Shown here: positions 16,012 through 25,679 of the stretch, piece by piece
How the letters are laid out: each line of letters begins with the position of its first letter
Numbering within the stretch: position 1 is the stretch's first letter
Origin: SIG440 sp045591095
GTDB taxonomy: Bacteria > Bacillota > Clostridia > Monoglobales > Monoglobaceae
Length of the DNA stretch: 64,000 bases
Reading direction: 5' to 3'
NCBI GenBank assembly: GCA_045591095.1
Contig: JAZNSF010000027.1
Span: 1 to 64,000, forward strand
The notes under the pieces: generated by a model
Told to the model about the DNA's origin: nothing
The model's input: only the letters and a program-made list of their open reading frames with translations
The model's database searches: none
Made by a program: the position numbers and the translations under genes

Positions 16012-17133
16012 TTATTCAGAGAATTTATCAATAATCGCCTGCGCTATACGTTCTGATGCGTGACCGTCTCCGTATGGATTTATTGCCTTTGCCATTTTAG
16101 CGTATTCGCTGCTATCGGTAAGAAGCTTTTTAGCCATAGAATAAATAACTTCCTCTTCTACGCCTGCAATCCTTACTGTGCCTGCTTCAACAGCTTCGGG
16201 GCGCTCGGTTTCGGTGCGCATTACAAGGACCGGCTTACCAAGTGACGGTGCTTCCTCCTGAAGTCCGCCCGAATCTGTCATAACCATAAAGCTTCGGCTG
16301 ATTGCATTGTGAAGCTCGTCAGCGTTTACGGGTTCGATAAGCCTAACTCTTTCCACGTTGCCCAAAATCTTGTTTGCAACCTCACGTACAGCAGGGTTTA
16401 AGTGAACTGGATAAACAACCTCGATATCCGAAAATTCCTCTACAAGACGCTTTACTACGGTGCAGATATTTTCGAGGGGTTTTCCAAGGTTTTCGCGTCT
16501 GTGAGCAGTCATAACTATCACTCGCTTACCTTCCCAGTCCATCTTTGCCAAGGTCTCGTCCTTAAACTTATAATCACTTGTAACAGTTGTCTTAAGTGCG
16601 TCAATTACAGTGTTACCTGTAATATAAATTGTATCGTCCGAAACATTTTCTTTTAAAAGGTTCTCACGGTTACGAACGGTCGGCGCAAAGTGCATGTCCG
16701 CTATAACGCCTGTAAGGCGGCGGTTTACTTCCTCGGGGAATGGCGAATACTTGTCATAAGTACGAAGTCCCGCCTCAACATGTCCAACAGGGATTTGGTT
16801 ATAAAAAGCCGCTAAACTTCCAACAAAAGTAGTTGATGTATCGCCATGAACCAAAACGATGTCAGGTCTTGCTTCCTTCATTACCTCGTCAAGACCCTCA
16901 AGACCACGTGTGGTAATACTTAAAAGGGTCTGACGGTCTTTCATTATATTAAGGTCAAAGTCCGGCTTAATATCAAAAATTTCCAAAACCTGGTCAAGCA
17001 TCTGTCTGTGCTGTGCGGTAACGCACACAATTGACTCGATTTCTTCGCGCTTTTCAAGCTCTTTTACAAGCGGTGCCATTTTTATCGCTTCGGGACGTGT
17101 CCCAAAGATTGTCATAACCTTAATCTTCTTCAT
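16012..17133 (-). CDS. wecB: UDP-N-acetylglucosamine 2-epimerase (non-hydrolysing)
   Basis: Converts UDP-GlcNAc to UDP-ManNAc, a precursor of wall teichoic acid linkage units and other surface glycans (MnaA in Bacillus). The 373-residue protein shows FGTRPEAIKMAPLV at the N-terminus, VHGDTSTT near 95, VEAGLRT near 117, TAHRRENLGKPL near 208 and TDSGGLQEEAPSLGKP near 285. It overlaps tagO by 14 nt, and the pair makes sense as the first steps of teichoic-acid linkage synthesis. Last gene of its run. Confidence 0.95.
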   Translation of the reverse strand: MKKIKVMTIFGTRPEAIKMAPLVKELEKREEIESIVCVTAQHRQMLDQVLEIFDIKPDFDLNIMKDRQTLLSITTRGLEGLDEVMKEARPDIVLVHGDTSTTFVGSLAAFYNQIPVGHVEAGLRTYDKYSPFPEEVNRRLTGVIADMHFAPTVRNRENLLKENVSDDTIYITGNTVIDALKTTVTSDYKFKDETLAKMDWEGKRVIVMTAHRRENLGKPLENICTVVKRLVEEFSDIEVVYPVHLNPAVREVANKILGNVERVRLIEPVNADELHNAISRSFMVMTDSGGLQEEAPSLGKPVLVMRTETERPEAVEAGTVRIAGVEEEVIYSMAKKLLTDSSEYAKMAKAINPYGDGHASERIAQAIIDKFSE

Positions 17134-18178
17134 TGTTCTTGTCCTCCTTAGGCTCCATAACTACTATACTTACTACAAGCACAAAAAGCACCGCAAAAAC
17201 CAATATAAGACCCCGCATTGCATCTTTAAGTGCCATAACCACCGCGGTTAGGCAAAGGATGCTTGTAAGAGTATAAAGTATACCCACCGTCTGCCTTTGC
17301 GAAAACCCAAGGTCAAGGAGTCTGTGGTGAAGATGGCCACGGTCAGGGGACATTATAGGCTTCTTTTTTGCAATTCGTCTTATAATTGCAAAGATTGTGT
17401 CAAAAATGGGGAGGCCAAGTATCAACACAGGAACCGCAAAAGAAATAATAGCATACATCTTCATAAGCCCCTGGATTGAAATACAAGCAAGGACAAACCC
17501 TAAAAATGTTGAGCCTGTATCGCCCATAAATATTTTTGCAGGGTTAAAGTTATATGGCAAAAACCCAAATCCCGCACCGGCGAGTGCCGCAATGATTATT
17601 GCAACATTAAGGTTGTCCGAAAGCAAGGTAAGCGACAAAAGTGCAACAGATGCTATGGTTGAAATCCCAACCGCTAAGCCATCAAGACCGTCAATCAGGT
17701 TTACAGCATTTGTAACACCTATAATCCAGATGATTGTCAGCGGAATGCTCCAAAGCCCAAAGCTTATATATTCAGGACCAAACCACGCATAAAAGGGATT
17801 TGCAATATGATGGATTTCAATCCCAAAGTGCACTACTATAAGCGCCGCAATAAGCTGAAAAACAAGCTTTATTTTTGCATTCAGCTCGCGCATATCGTCA
17901 ATTACGCCAACAGTGACCATTATCACCGAACCACACAATATACCCATTGTGGGCCTGTCTATCACCGCAAAGCAAAGTACGCTGACAATAAAACCATAAA
18001 ATATTGCAAGGCCCCCAATAAGCGGTATTGGCTTTTTGTGGACTCTGCGCTCGTCCTTTGGCACGTCTATAGCCTTAATTTTGTGGGCAAGGGCAATTAC
18101 CGCAGGGGTTGTTGCAAATGCAATCAAAAAGGCAACTGCCAGTGCCAAAATTATAAAAACGCCACTTGTAGTAAACAT
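17120..18178 (-). CDS. tagO: Undecaprenyl-phosphate GlcNAc-1-phosphate transferase (TagO/WecA, MraY family)
   Basis: Polytopic membrane enzyme (352 residues, about ten to eleven TM segments) that transfers GlcNAc-1-P to undecaprenyl phosphate to start wall teichoic acid or a related polymer. Family motifs are present: DVPKDERRVHKKPIPLIGG, VNLIDGLDGLA near 160, FMGDTGSTFLGF near 215, and the C-terminal PDRGHLHHRLLDLG His motif that separates WecA/TagO from MraY. The acceptor polymer is not shown by the window. Confidence 0.93.
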   Translation of the reverse strand: MFTTSGVFIILALAVAFLIAFATTPAVIALAHKIKAIDVPKDERRVHKKPIPLIGGLAIFYGFIVSVLCFAVIDRPTMGILCGSVIMVTVGVIDDMRELNAKIKLVFQLIAALIVVHFGIEIHHIANPFYAWFGPEYISFGLWSIPLTIIWIIGVTNAVNLIDGLDGLAVGISTIASVALLSLTLLSDNLNVAIIIAALAGAGFGFLPYNFNPAKIFMGDTGSTFLGFVLACISIQGLMKMYAIISFAVPVLILGLPIFDTIFAIIRRIAKKKPIMSPDRGHLHHRLLDLGFSQRQTVGILYTLTSILCLTAVVMALKDAMRGLILVFAVLFVLVVSIVVMEPKEDKNNEED

Positions 18179-18203
18179 TTATCCTTTGTCCTCCAAATAT
18201 TTT

Positions 18204-19223
18204 TTACGGCTGAATAAATCCAACCTTGCGATAAACCTTCGAAACCGTCTTTCTTGCAGTATACCTTGCTCTTTCGGCGCCGGTTTTATAGATATTTTCA
18301 AGATAATCCTTATTTTTCATAAGGTCTTCGTACCTCGCCTGAATGGGTCTTAAGGTCTCGGCAACGGCTTCGGCAACGGCTGATTTGAAATCGCCATAAC
18401 CCTTACCCTCAAACTCCAGGGTTATTTCGTCAAAGGTCTTATTGGTCACAGCCGAGTAAATACTCATCAGGTTTTCAATGCCTTCTTTACCCTCGCCGAT
18501 GCAAACCTCAGAGCCCGAATCTGTAACCGCTCTTTTTATCTTTTTAACAGCCTTGTCAATCGGGTCAAGCAACAGAATATAAGAGTTTTCGTTGGGGTCG
18601 GACTTTGACATTTTTTGAGTAGGATCCTGAAGACTCATTATTTTTGCCCCTACCTTTGGAATGTAAGGCTCGGGAACTTTAAATGTTTCACTGTAAGCAT
18701 TGTTAAAGCGGTTTGCAAGATCCCTTGTCAGCTCCAAATGCTGCTTTTGGTCCTTACCTACAGGCACTAAATCGGCCTGATAGAGAAGTATATCCGCAGC
18801 CATAAGTGATGGGTAAGTAAAGAGCCCTGCATTTATGTTGTCTGCGTGTTTTCGGCTTTTGTCCTTAAACTGTGTCATACGCGAAAGCTCGCCCATATAG
18901 GTATTACAGTCAAGCACCCAGCCAAGCTGTGTATGTTCGGGCACGTGCGACTGAAAAAAGATTGGCTCCTTTTCGCCGTCTAAGCCACAGGCAAGAAAAA
19001 TTGCAAGTAAATCCATACAATTTTTGCGAAGGTTCTTAGGGTCCTGGCGAACAGTTATCGCATGAAGGTCAGCTATCATATAATAGCTTTCGTAAATATC
19101 TTCCTTTTGAAGCTCGACCCAGTTGCGGAGCGCACCTACATAGTTCCCCAAAGTAAGTGCACCCGACGGCTGAATGCCGCTAAGGATACGTTTTTTTGCT
19201 TCGGTTTGAATGTTTTCAGTCAT
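18204..19223 (-). CDS. trpS: Tryptophan--tRNA ligase
   Basis: Class I synthetase for Trp. The 339-residue protein has the HIGH-equivalent SGIQPSGALTLGNYVG near 15-30 and the KMSKSDPNE catalytic motif near 205. GGAGGG precedes the ATG. It begins 3 nt after the aminotransferase stop and lacks any T-box leader, since it sits inside a long operon. Confidence 0.97.
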   Translation of the reverse strand: MTENIQTEAKKRILSGIQPSGALTLGNYVGALRNWVELQKEDIYESYYMIADLHAITVRQDPKNLRKNCMDLLAIFLACGLDGEKEPIFFQSHVPEHTQLGWVLDCNTYMGELSRMTQFKDKSRKHADNINAGLFTYPSLMAADILLYQADLVPVGKDQKQHLELTRDLANRFNNAYSETFKVPEPYIPKVGAKIMSLQDPTQKMSKSDPNENSYILLLDPIDKAVKKIKRAVTDSGSEVCIGEGKEGIENLMSIYSAVTNKTFDEITLEFEGKGYGDFKSAVAEAVAETLRPIQARYEDLMKNKDYLENIYKTGAERARYTARKTVSKVYRKVGFIQP

Positions 19224-19226
19224 TTC

Positions 19227-20423
19227 CTAACCCTCCAAAAATTCGTGAAGAACTTCGCCAAGCGCCTTTACTCCGTTTACTATATCTTCTTCACTTGCGG
19301 TCGAATAATTCATTCTGAATGTGCTGTACTTGGCTTGGTCATCTATCATGCAAGAAGAACCCGGAACAAACGCAACATTTCTTTCGAGTGCCTTTTTCAT
19401 AAGTTCCTTACTGTCAAAGCCATCGGGCATTGTGCAGTAAAGGAATAAGCCACCCTCAGGAGAGGTATGAGTAACACACTTAGGGAAGTACTTATCCATG
19501 GTATCCATCATAATCTTACACTTTTTGCCGTAAGCCTCGCGAAGCTTTGCAATGTGGTCATCTATGGAATACTTTTCTACAAATTTATAAGCAATCATCT
19601 GCGAAAGGACATTGGTATGTACGTCCTGAGTCTGCTTACAGATAATCATACGCTCCAAAAGTTCTGCCTTTGCCGAAGTAAAACCAAGTCGCATACCCGG
19701 CGCGAGAATTTTAGAAAATGACCCAAAGTAAATTACTCTGCCGGATTTATCCATTGACTTAAGTGTCGGAACTTCCTCGCCGCTGAATCTAAGCTCGCCA
19801 TAAGGGTTATCCTCATACACCAAAATATCGTATTTTTCGGCAAGCTCTAAAATTTTCTTTCTCTTTTCCAGCGATGAAGTAATTCCCGATGGGTTCTGGA
19901 ATGTAGAGATTGTGTAAAGGAGCTTTATGTTCTTATTGTTTTTAAGAAGCTCTTCCAGTTTTTCGGTATCAAGACCGTCAGACTCCATAGGAACGCTAAA
20001 AAGCTCGGCATTATACGAACGGAAGCAGTTAAGCCCCCCGATAAAGCTTGGTTCTTCGCATACTACGCCATCGCCGGGATTTATAAGCGACTTACTTGCA
20101 AGGTCAATACCCTGCTGTCCTCCGCTTACGATAATTACATCGTCATTTTCAGTAAGTATCCCCTGCTTTACGAGTCTTTCCTTTGCCCAGTTTCTAAGTG
20201 GGAGATACCCCTCGGTAATACCATACTGAAGGGCAACATTACCTTCAGTCTCCAAAATTTCTTTTGCGATTTGGGCAAATTCTTTTTTGGGGAATAATTC
20301 AGGGTCAGGTGCACCACCTGCAAAGCTTATTATACCGGGCTTTGCAAGAAGCTTAAAGATTTCTCTTATTGAAGAGGCTTCAAGGTGCTTTACCTTATCC
20401 GAAAATTTTGTTGAAATATCCAT
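19227..20423 (-). CDS. PLP-dependent aminotransferase, class I/II (2-aminoadipate/MocR-like fold)
   Basis: A 398-residue fold-type I aminotransferase. Motifs: ISFAGGAPDPELFP near 31-44, VSGGQQGIDL near 100, NPSGITS near 178, YEDNPYGELRFSG, and the PLP-lysine in YFGSFSKILAPGMRLG near 238. It belongs to the group that includes bacterial 2-aminoadipate/aromatic transaminases, but has no GntR DNA-binding domain. The amino donor cannot be deduced. It lies between gltX and trpS. Confidence 0.88.
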   Translation of the reverse strand: MDISTKFSDKVKHLEASSIREIFKLLAKPGIISFAGGAPDPELFPKKEFAQIAKEILETEGNVALQYGITEGYLPLRNWAKERLVKQGILTENDDVIIVSGGQQGIDLASKSLINPGDGVVCEEPSFIGGLNCFRSYNAELFSVPMESDGLDTEKLEELLKNNKNIKLLYTISTFQNPSGITSSLEKRKKILELAEKYDILVYEDNPYGELRFSGEEVPTLKSMDKSGRVIYFGSFSKILAPGMRLGFTSAKAELLERMIICKQTQDVHTNVLSQMIAYKFVEKYSIDDHIAKLREAYGKKCKIMMDTMDKYFPKCVTHTSPEGGLFLYCTMPDGFDSKELMKKALERNVAFVPGSSCMIDDQAKYSTFRMNYSTASEEDIVNGVKALGEVLHEFLEG

Positions 20424-20450
20424 TTATATCAGTCCAATCTGTCTAAAAAT

Positions 20451-21908
20451 TTATTTTGAAAGCTGCTCGATACCCTTTTTAATGCGGGCAATAGTTTCGT
20501 CCTTACCCAAAATGTAAGCAAGTTCAACACCGCCACCCGGTGTAAACGCCTTACCCGAAACCGCAACCCTCAATGGCCAGAGAATTCTGCCGTTTTTAAG
20601 TTCTAAACGTTCAACAATCGCAATAAGTTCGTCGTGAATGTTCTCTTTTGTCCAACTACTAATGCCCTCAAGTACGGGTAGCACCTCCTGGAGTGCTTCA
20701 AGCGAATTTTCAGGGTTGGTTTTCATCTTTTTGTGGGTGTAAAGCTCGTTATCGTACTCGGGGAGCTTGTCAAAAAAGTCAACCTGCTCGGGTATATCCG
20801 AAAGCTTTTCGCATCTTGGCTGCAAAAGTTCTGAAACATCAGCAAGATTGATATTTGGGTTTGTAATTACGCCCTCATAATAAGGAGTTGCAAGTTCGTG
20901 GAACTTTTCAGGGGCGAGATCCCTTATATATTCGCCATTAAGCCAAGCAAGCTTCTTTTCGTCAAAAATTGCCGGTGACTTGCTGATGCCTTTTACATTA
21001 AAGGCTTCGCAAAGCTCGTCCATAGTGAACTTTTCGCGTTCGTCCCCGGGCGCCCAGCCAAGAAGCGCAATGTAGTTTATGATTGCTTCTTTGAGGTATC
21101 CTTTTTCGATAAAATCCTCGTAAGATGCGTCGCCATGGCGTTTTGAAAGCTTGTTGTTTGCGTCTTTCATAACGGGTGATACGTGGATATACTTGGGGAT
21201 TTCCCAACCAAACGCCTCGTACAAAAGATTATACTTGGGGGTTGACGAAAGGTATTCGCTTCCGCGGATTATATGGGTGATATTCATAAGATGGTCGTCA
21301 ATTACGTTTGCAAAGTTGTAAGTCGGAAGACCGTCTGCTTTAAGAAGTACATTGTCGTCCAAAATTGCATTTTCGACCGAAATTTCGCCAAACACCTCGT
21401 CCTGGAAAGTGGTCTTACCTGTTTTTGGCATCTTTTGACGAATTACATAAGGCACTCCCGCATCCAATTTTGCCTGAATTTCTTCTTTTGAAAGCTTACT
21501 GCAAAGTCCGTCGTATTTGGTCGGAACCTTCATGACAGTCTGATGCGCACGAAGTTCTTCAAGTCTTTCCTTGTCGCAAAAACAATAGTATGCGTGGCCG
21601 CTTTCTACCAATTTTTCGGCATATTCCTTATAAAGACCGCGTCTTTCGCTTTGGATATAAGGACCATAATCGCCGCCAATGTCCGGACCTTCGTCGTGTA
21701 TAAGACCGGTATCCTTCATTGTGCGATAAATTACATCAATTGCACCCTCAACATATCTCTCCTGGTCGGTGTCTTCAATTCTTAAAATGAACTTCCCTCC
21801 ATTTGCTTTTGACAAAAGATAAGCATAAAGAGCAGTTCTTAAGTTTCCTATATGCATATAGCCTGTGGGGCTTGGTGCAAATCTTGTTCTTACTTCGTTG
21901 TTAGACAT
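20451..21908 (-). CDS. gltX: Glutamate--tRNA ligase
   Basis: Class I synthetase charging tRNA-Glu (and, in bacteria without GlnRS, possibly tRNA-Gln). The 485-residue protein has RFAPSPTGYMHIGNLRTA at the N-terminus (HIGH motif) and KLSKRHGD near 255 (KMSKS motif). Length and domain order are standard. It lies 20 nt after hpt. Confidence 0.97.
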   Translation of the reverse strand: MSNNEVRTRFAPSPTGYMHIGNLRTALYAYLLSKANGGKFILRIEDTDQERYVEGAIDVIYRTMKDTGLIHDEGPDIGGDYGPYIQSERRGLYKEYAEKLVESGHAYYCFCDKERLEELRAHQTVMKVPTKYDGLCSKLSKEEIQAKLDAGVPYVIRQKMPKTGKTTFQDEVFGEISVENAILDDNVLLKADGLPTYNFANVIDDHLMNITHIIRGSEYLSSTPKYNLLYEAFGWEIPKYIHVSPVMKDANNKLSKRHGDASYEDFIEKGYLKEAIINYIALLGWAPGDEREKFTMDELCEAFNVKGISKSPAIFDEKKLAWLNGEYIRDLAPEKFHELATPYYEGVITNPNINLADVSELLQPRCEKLSDIPEQVDFFDKLPEYDNELYTHKKMKTNPENSLEALQEVLPVLEGISSWTKENIHDELIAIVERLELKNGRILWPLRVAVSGKAFTPGGGVELAYILGKDETIARIKKGIEQLSK

Positions 21909-21928
21909 TTTGTATCCAGTCCTTTCTT

Positions 21929-22456
21929 TTATTGTTCTATGTAACCTATGTAGGGTAAATTTCTATATTTTTCGGCATAGTCAAGACCATAACCGATAAC
22001 AAACTTGTCGGGGATTTCAAAGCCCAGATAGTCAATCCTGATTTCGCATTCACGTCTTTCGGGCTTACTGAGGCACGAACAAAGCTTAAGACTTTTGGGA
22101 TTTCTCTCTTCCAAAATTTTAAATACTTCCCTCATGGTAAAGCCACTGTCGATGATGTCCTCAACCACGATAACATTCTCGCCTTTTATATCACATTCAA
22201 TATCCTTTGTTATTTTTACAGTACCCGAGTTTTCAGTTCCCTTACCATAACTTTCTGCTTTCAAAAAGTATACCTCGGTATCAAGATTAATCTTTTTAAG
22301 AAGGTCACTCATAAACATAAATGCACCCTTAAGTACGCCTACGACTATCACTTTTTCGCCCTTAAAGTCACGGTTTATCTCATCCGCGATTTCCGTAAGA
22401 CGCTTATCAAGTGTCTTTTCGTCTATAAGTACTTTGCTTTTTTCAATCAGTTCCAT
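21929..22456 (-). CDS. hpt: Hypoxanthine phosphoribosyltransferase
   Basis: Purine salvage enzyme making IMP/GMP. The 175-residue protein has VIVVEDIIDSGFTM (PRPP loop) near 95, the flexible-loop SYGKGTENSGTVKI near 70, and C-terminal PDKFVIGYGLDYAEKYRNLPYIG. Start at ATG 22456, overlapping the tilS end by 14 nt. The tilS-hpt pair is conserved in Bacillota. Confidence 0.95.
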   Translation of the reverse strand: MELIEKSKVLIDEKTLDKRLTEIADEINRDFKGEKVIVVGVLKGAFMFMSDLLKKINLDTEVYFLKAESYGKGTENSGTVKITKDIECDIKGENVIVVEDIIDSGFTMREVFKILEERNPKSLKLCSCLSKPERRECEIRIDYLGFEIPDKFVIGYGLDYAEKYRNLPYIGYIEQ

Positions 22457-23837
22457 ATTCAATCACCAACGCCCTTCTTGTCTCTTTTGTTATTTTATAT
22501 TTTTCACTTATGCGACTTCCAACAATAGCAATTACTTCGCTTCCGGTTGCAAGCAGTGGAATTTTGTTTCGGTCTTTTTTGGGGATTTTGTCATCAATAA
22601 AGATTTTCTTTATTTTCTTTGTTCGTCCGTCTTTAAAAAACACTATTTTGTCGCCATCACGACGGCTTCTCAAAAACAAAGGCTGATTACCCAAAAGGTC
22701 AAGGTCCAGCATGGTCTCGTTGATTTTGCATCTATAAGAGCTATCTTCTTCTCTTAGCGAGATACTTTTACCCAAGCTATCTACAAAAACCGTTTCTCCT
22801 ACCGAAATCTCGGCGAAAAACTCGTCGCTATCAAAAACGACATCTGCTTTGTCCTTTGGTCCTTCAAAAGTCAGCCATCCGTAATTTACGCTGGCTTTAA
22901 GTCCTCCCGGCAAATCTATGGATGTACCTGTAGGCTTTTCAAGAAGAGCAAATATATCATCTATATGACACTTTTCAAGCTTTACGCCACTTGATGACTT
23001 TTCGGCTGCCATACGAAGTATCCTTGCCCCGATACTTTTTTCAAAGTATTTAAAGGACTCAATGTGTAGTGCGTTTGGCGCAAGAGGCATAGTAGAGCCA
23101 AGCCTTTCAAGCACCCGGCTTGCGTAACCCTTTAAAAAGCTACTGTCCTCACCGGCATTAACCGAAAGTCTTACCAGTGATTCTTTGATGTTTGAATTAA
23201 ACTCTTTTTCAAGGTAGGGAATAAGCTCGTTTCTTATCTTATTCCTTGTATAATCGTTGTCCCAATTTGTGCTGTCTGTACAATATTCTAGGCCACAATC
23301 TTTGCAATAACTTTCAATCTCGGCTCTTGTTATGTCAAGTATCGGTCTTATTACGCCGTCTTCTCTTACATAAGAAATACCACTGAGTCCGTCAATGCCT
23401 GTGCCACGGATAATCCTCATAAGCACTGTTTCGGCATTGTCATTTTTATTGTGAGCTGTCGCAATCTTGTTAAATCCATGCTCCTCTTTCAGTTCCTCAA
23501 AAAATTCGTATCTTACGTTTCGTCCTGCTTCTTCCACAGTCTGTTTCTTTTCGGCTGCTACGCTGGCAACATCGTATTTTTTTGAGTAAAATGGGACTTT
23601 CAGTTCCCTGCAAAGATTTTTCACAAATTCTTCGTCGCGGTCTGCCGCATCGCCCCTAAGGCCATGGTTTACATGCGCACACGCAAGGCTAAATCCAATA
23701 CTATTTTTAAGGCTAAAAAGCACATGAAGCATACAAACCGAATCCGCCCCGCCCGATACAGCTGCAAGAACAGAGTCACCCTTTTGTATCATATTAAATT
23801 TACAAATCGTCCCAAGAACCAAGGCGCTAATACTCAC
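22443..23837 (-). CDS. tilS: tRNA(Ile)-lysidine synthase
   Basis: Modifies C34 of the CAU-anticodon tRNA-Ile to lysidine, changing both its codon reading and charging. The 464-residue protein has the PP-loop AAVSGGADSVCMLH near 22-35, GDSVLA before it, and the TilS-specific NWDNDYTRNKIRNELIP near 185. The C-terminal TilS domain (LFLRSRRDGDKIVF) is complete. The GTG at 23837 follows GGAGTGG with 8-nt spacing; a longer frame would overlap dnaB further. Confidence 0.95.
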   Translation of the reverse strand: MSISALVLGTICKFNMIQKGDSVLAAVSGGADSVCMLHVLFSLKNSIGFSLACAHVNHGLRGDAADRDEEFVKNLCRELKVPFYSKKYDVASVAAEKKQTVEEAGRNVRYEFFEELKEEHGFNKIATAHNKNDNAETVLMRIIRGTGIDGLSGISYVREDGVIRPILDITRAEIESYCKDCGLEYCTDSTNWDNDYTRNKIRNELIPYLEKEFNSNIKESLVRLSVNAGEDSSFLKGYASRVLERLGSTMPLAPNALHIESFKYFEKSIGARILRMAAEKSSSGVKLEKCHIDDIFALLEKPTGTSIDLPGGLKASVNYGWLTFEGPKDKADVVFDSDEFFAEISVGETVFVDSLGKSISLREEDSSYRCKINETMLDLDLLGNQPLFLRSRRDGDKIVFFKDGRTKKIKKIFIDDKIPKKDRNKIPLLATGSEVIAIVGSRISEKYKITKETRRALVIEYGTD

Positions 23838-25185
23838 GGTTTCCACTCCAGTTCGAGAATTTTGTGTATTCACCAAGCCAGGTCAAAAATTCGTAGCCTG
23901 TTTCACCGTTTCTGTGCTTTGCGAATATACATTTTGTTTTGTTCGGTTCTTCGGCGTCCTCGTTGTAATATCCCTCGCGGTATAAAAACATTACCATATC
24001 AGCATCCTGCTCGATAGAACCGGATTCTCTGAGGTCGCTTAAAGCAGGCTCCTTTACATCTCGCTTTTCAACCGAACGGTTAAGCTGCGAAAGCGCAATA
24101 ACCGGAATTCCCAAATCTTTTGCCAGGATTTTCAGTGAACGCGAAATTTCGGCAACTTCTTGTTCACGGGTACTGCCCGAACCTTTCGAACTTATAAGCT
24201 GGATATAGTCTATCACAACCATTCCAAGATTTTTTTCTATCTTGAGTTTTCGGCACCGTGCGCAAATTTCAGCAACAGTGATAGATGATGTATCGTCAAT
24301 ATATATTGGTGCATTACTAAGTACATCTACCGCCTCGCCTATTTTTTCCCAGTCTTCGTCACGAATATTACCTTTTTTGAGGGCTTCAGAATTTACCATA
24401 GCTTCGCTGGAAATCATACGGCTTGCAAGCTGTAATCCCGGCATTTCAAGGTTAAACACCGCAACAGTAATTCCACTTTGCACGGCAGCATTTTGGGCAA
24501 TATTAAGTGCAAAGCTGGTCTTACCCATACCGGGGCGAGCCGCAATCAATATAAGCTCTGACCCGTGAAGGCCCGCTGTACGCTTGTCCACATCAATAAA
24601 ACCGGTCGAAACCCCGGTAACGTCTTTGTTGTTTTCGGAAAGCTCTGCAAGTCTCTCGACGCTCTGGTCAATGTATGCACTGATATGCACTGGACCTTTT
24701 GAGTTTTTATCCTGCGAAATATCAATGATTGCCTGCTCGGTCTGACCAAGGATTGTTTCGGCATCTTCGTTTCCTGTATAGCACTGCTCAAGCGACCGTT
24801 CGGACACCTTGATAAGTCTTCTTAATGTCGCTTTTTCCGCCACAATCTCGGCATAATGCTTTGCATTCCTTGTTGTGGGGACAATATTCATTGTCTCCAT
24901 CACAAAAGGCAAACCCCCTATGGCATCAAAGCTTCCTCGTAACGTAAGCTGCTCCTTAATTGTAACGATATCTATGGGCTTACCCATATTATAAAGGTCA
25001 AGTACTGCAAGGAAAAGTTCTTTGTTTCTTTCGATATAAAAATCATCTGCCTTGCATATACCTATTACGTCGGGTATACATTCTATATCAAGAAGCATTG
25101 CGCCAACAACCGACTGTTCGGCCTCACGGCTAAACGGCATTGCTCTTTCATATCCCAAAAGCTCCGCGTTTGTTCTCTCCTCCAA
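23827..25185 (-). CDS. dnaB: Replicative DNA helicase DnaB
   Basis: Hexameric helicase of the replication fork. The 452-residue protein has an N-terminal DnaB domain (about 15-115, with PFSREAEQSVVGAML), Walker A ARPGMGKTSFALNIA near 205, Walker B MVVIDYIQLI near 310 and DLRESGSIEQDADMVMFLYR near 375. The start is a TTG with AAGGAGGGG 6 nt upstream. Follows rplI, as in many Bacillota. Confidence 0.97.
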   Translation of the reverse strand: MEERTNAELLGYERAMPFSREAEQSVVGAMLLDIECIPDVIGICKADDFYIERNKELFLAVLDLYNMGKPIDIVTIKEQLTLRGSFDAIGGLPFVMETMNIVPTTRNAKHYAEIVAEKATLRRLIKVSERSLEQCYTGNEDAETILGQTEQAIIDISQDKNSKGPVHISAYIDQSVERLAELSENNKDVTGVSTGFIDVDKRTAGLHGSELILIAARPGMGKTSFALNIAQNAAVQSGITVAVFNLEMPGLQLASRMISSEAMVNSEALKKGNIRDEDWEKIGEAVDVLSNAPIYIDDTSSITVAEICARCRKLKIEKNLGMVVIDYIQLISSKGSGSTREQEVAEISRSLKILAKDLGIPVIALSQLNRSVEKRDVKEPALSDLRESGSIEQDADMVMFLYREGYYNEDAEEPNKTKCIFAKHRNGETGYEFLTWLGEYTKFSNWSGNREY

Positions 25186-25216
25186 TATAGTCCCCTCCTT
25201 TTTCTTTCAAATAAAA

Positions 25217-25666
25217 CTATTTCTGTTCGGTAACACTTACCCTGAATACTGCGCTTATTCCCGGGTACAGCTTAACCGGCACCTCGGTAGTTCCGCAAAC
25301 TTTTATACCGTCTTTAAGGTCAAGTTTTCGCTTATCTATATCAAGATTAAACTGTTTTTTAAGTGCCTCTGCCACATCCTTTGATGTTATCGAGCCAAAA
25401 AGCTTTCCGCCTGCACCTGCTTTTGCTTCAAGCTTTACAACTATCTCTTTCATTCTTTCGGCAATATTTCGAGCCTTTTCTTCTTCAAGATTTCTGTGGT
25501 AAGCCAAAGCTTCCTTTTTGCCCTCAAGCTCGTTTAAAACCTGGCTGTTAGCTTCTTTAGCAAGGCCCTTTGGCAAAAGAAAGTTTCGTGCATAACCATC
25601 ACTTACATTTATAAGGTCACCCTTTTTCCCTTGTGATTTTACATCCTGCAACAATACTACCTTCAT
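25217..25666 (-). CDS. rplI: 50S ribosomal protein L9
   Basis: The 149-residue L9 begins MKVVLLQDVKSQGKKGDLINVSDGYARNFLLPK, the conserved N-terminal rRNA-binding domain, followed by the long helix (about 40-75) and the C-terminal domain with GKLFGSITSKD. The gdpP-rplI-dnaB order matches B. subtilis. Confidence 0.97.
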   Translation of the reverse strand: MKVVLLQDVKSQGKKGDLINVSDGYARNFLLPKGLAKEANSQVLNELEGKKEALAYHRNLEEEKARNIAERMKEIVVKLEAKAGAGGKLFGSITSKDVAEALKKQFNLDIDKRKLDLKDGIKVCGTTEVPVKLYPGISAVFRVSVTEQK

Positions 25667-25679
25667 ATGATTTTTCCTC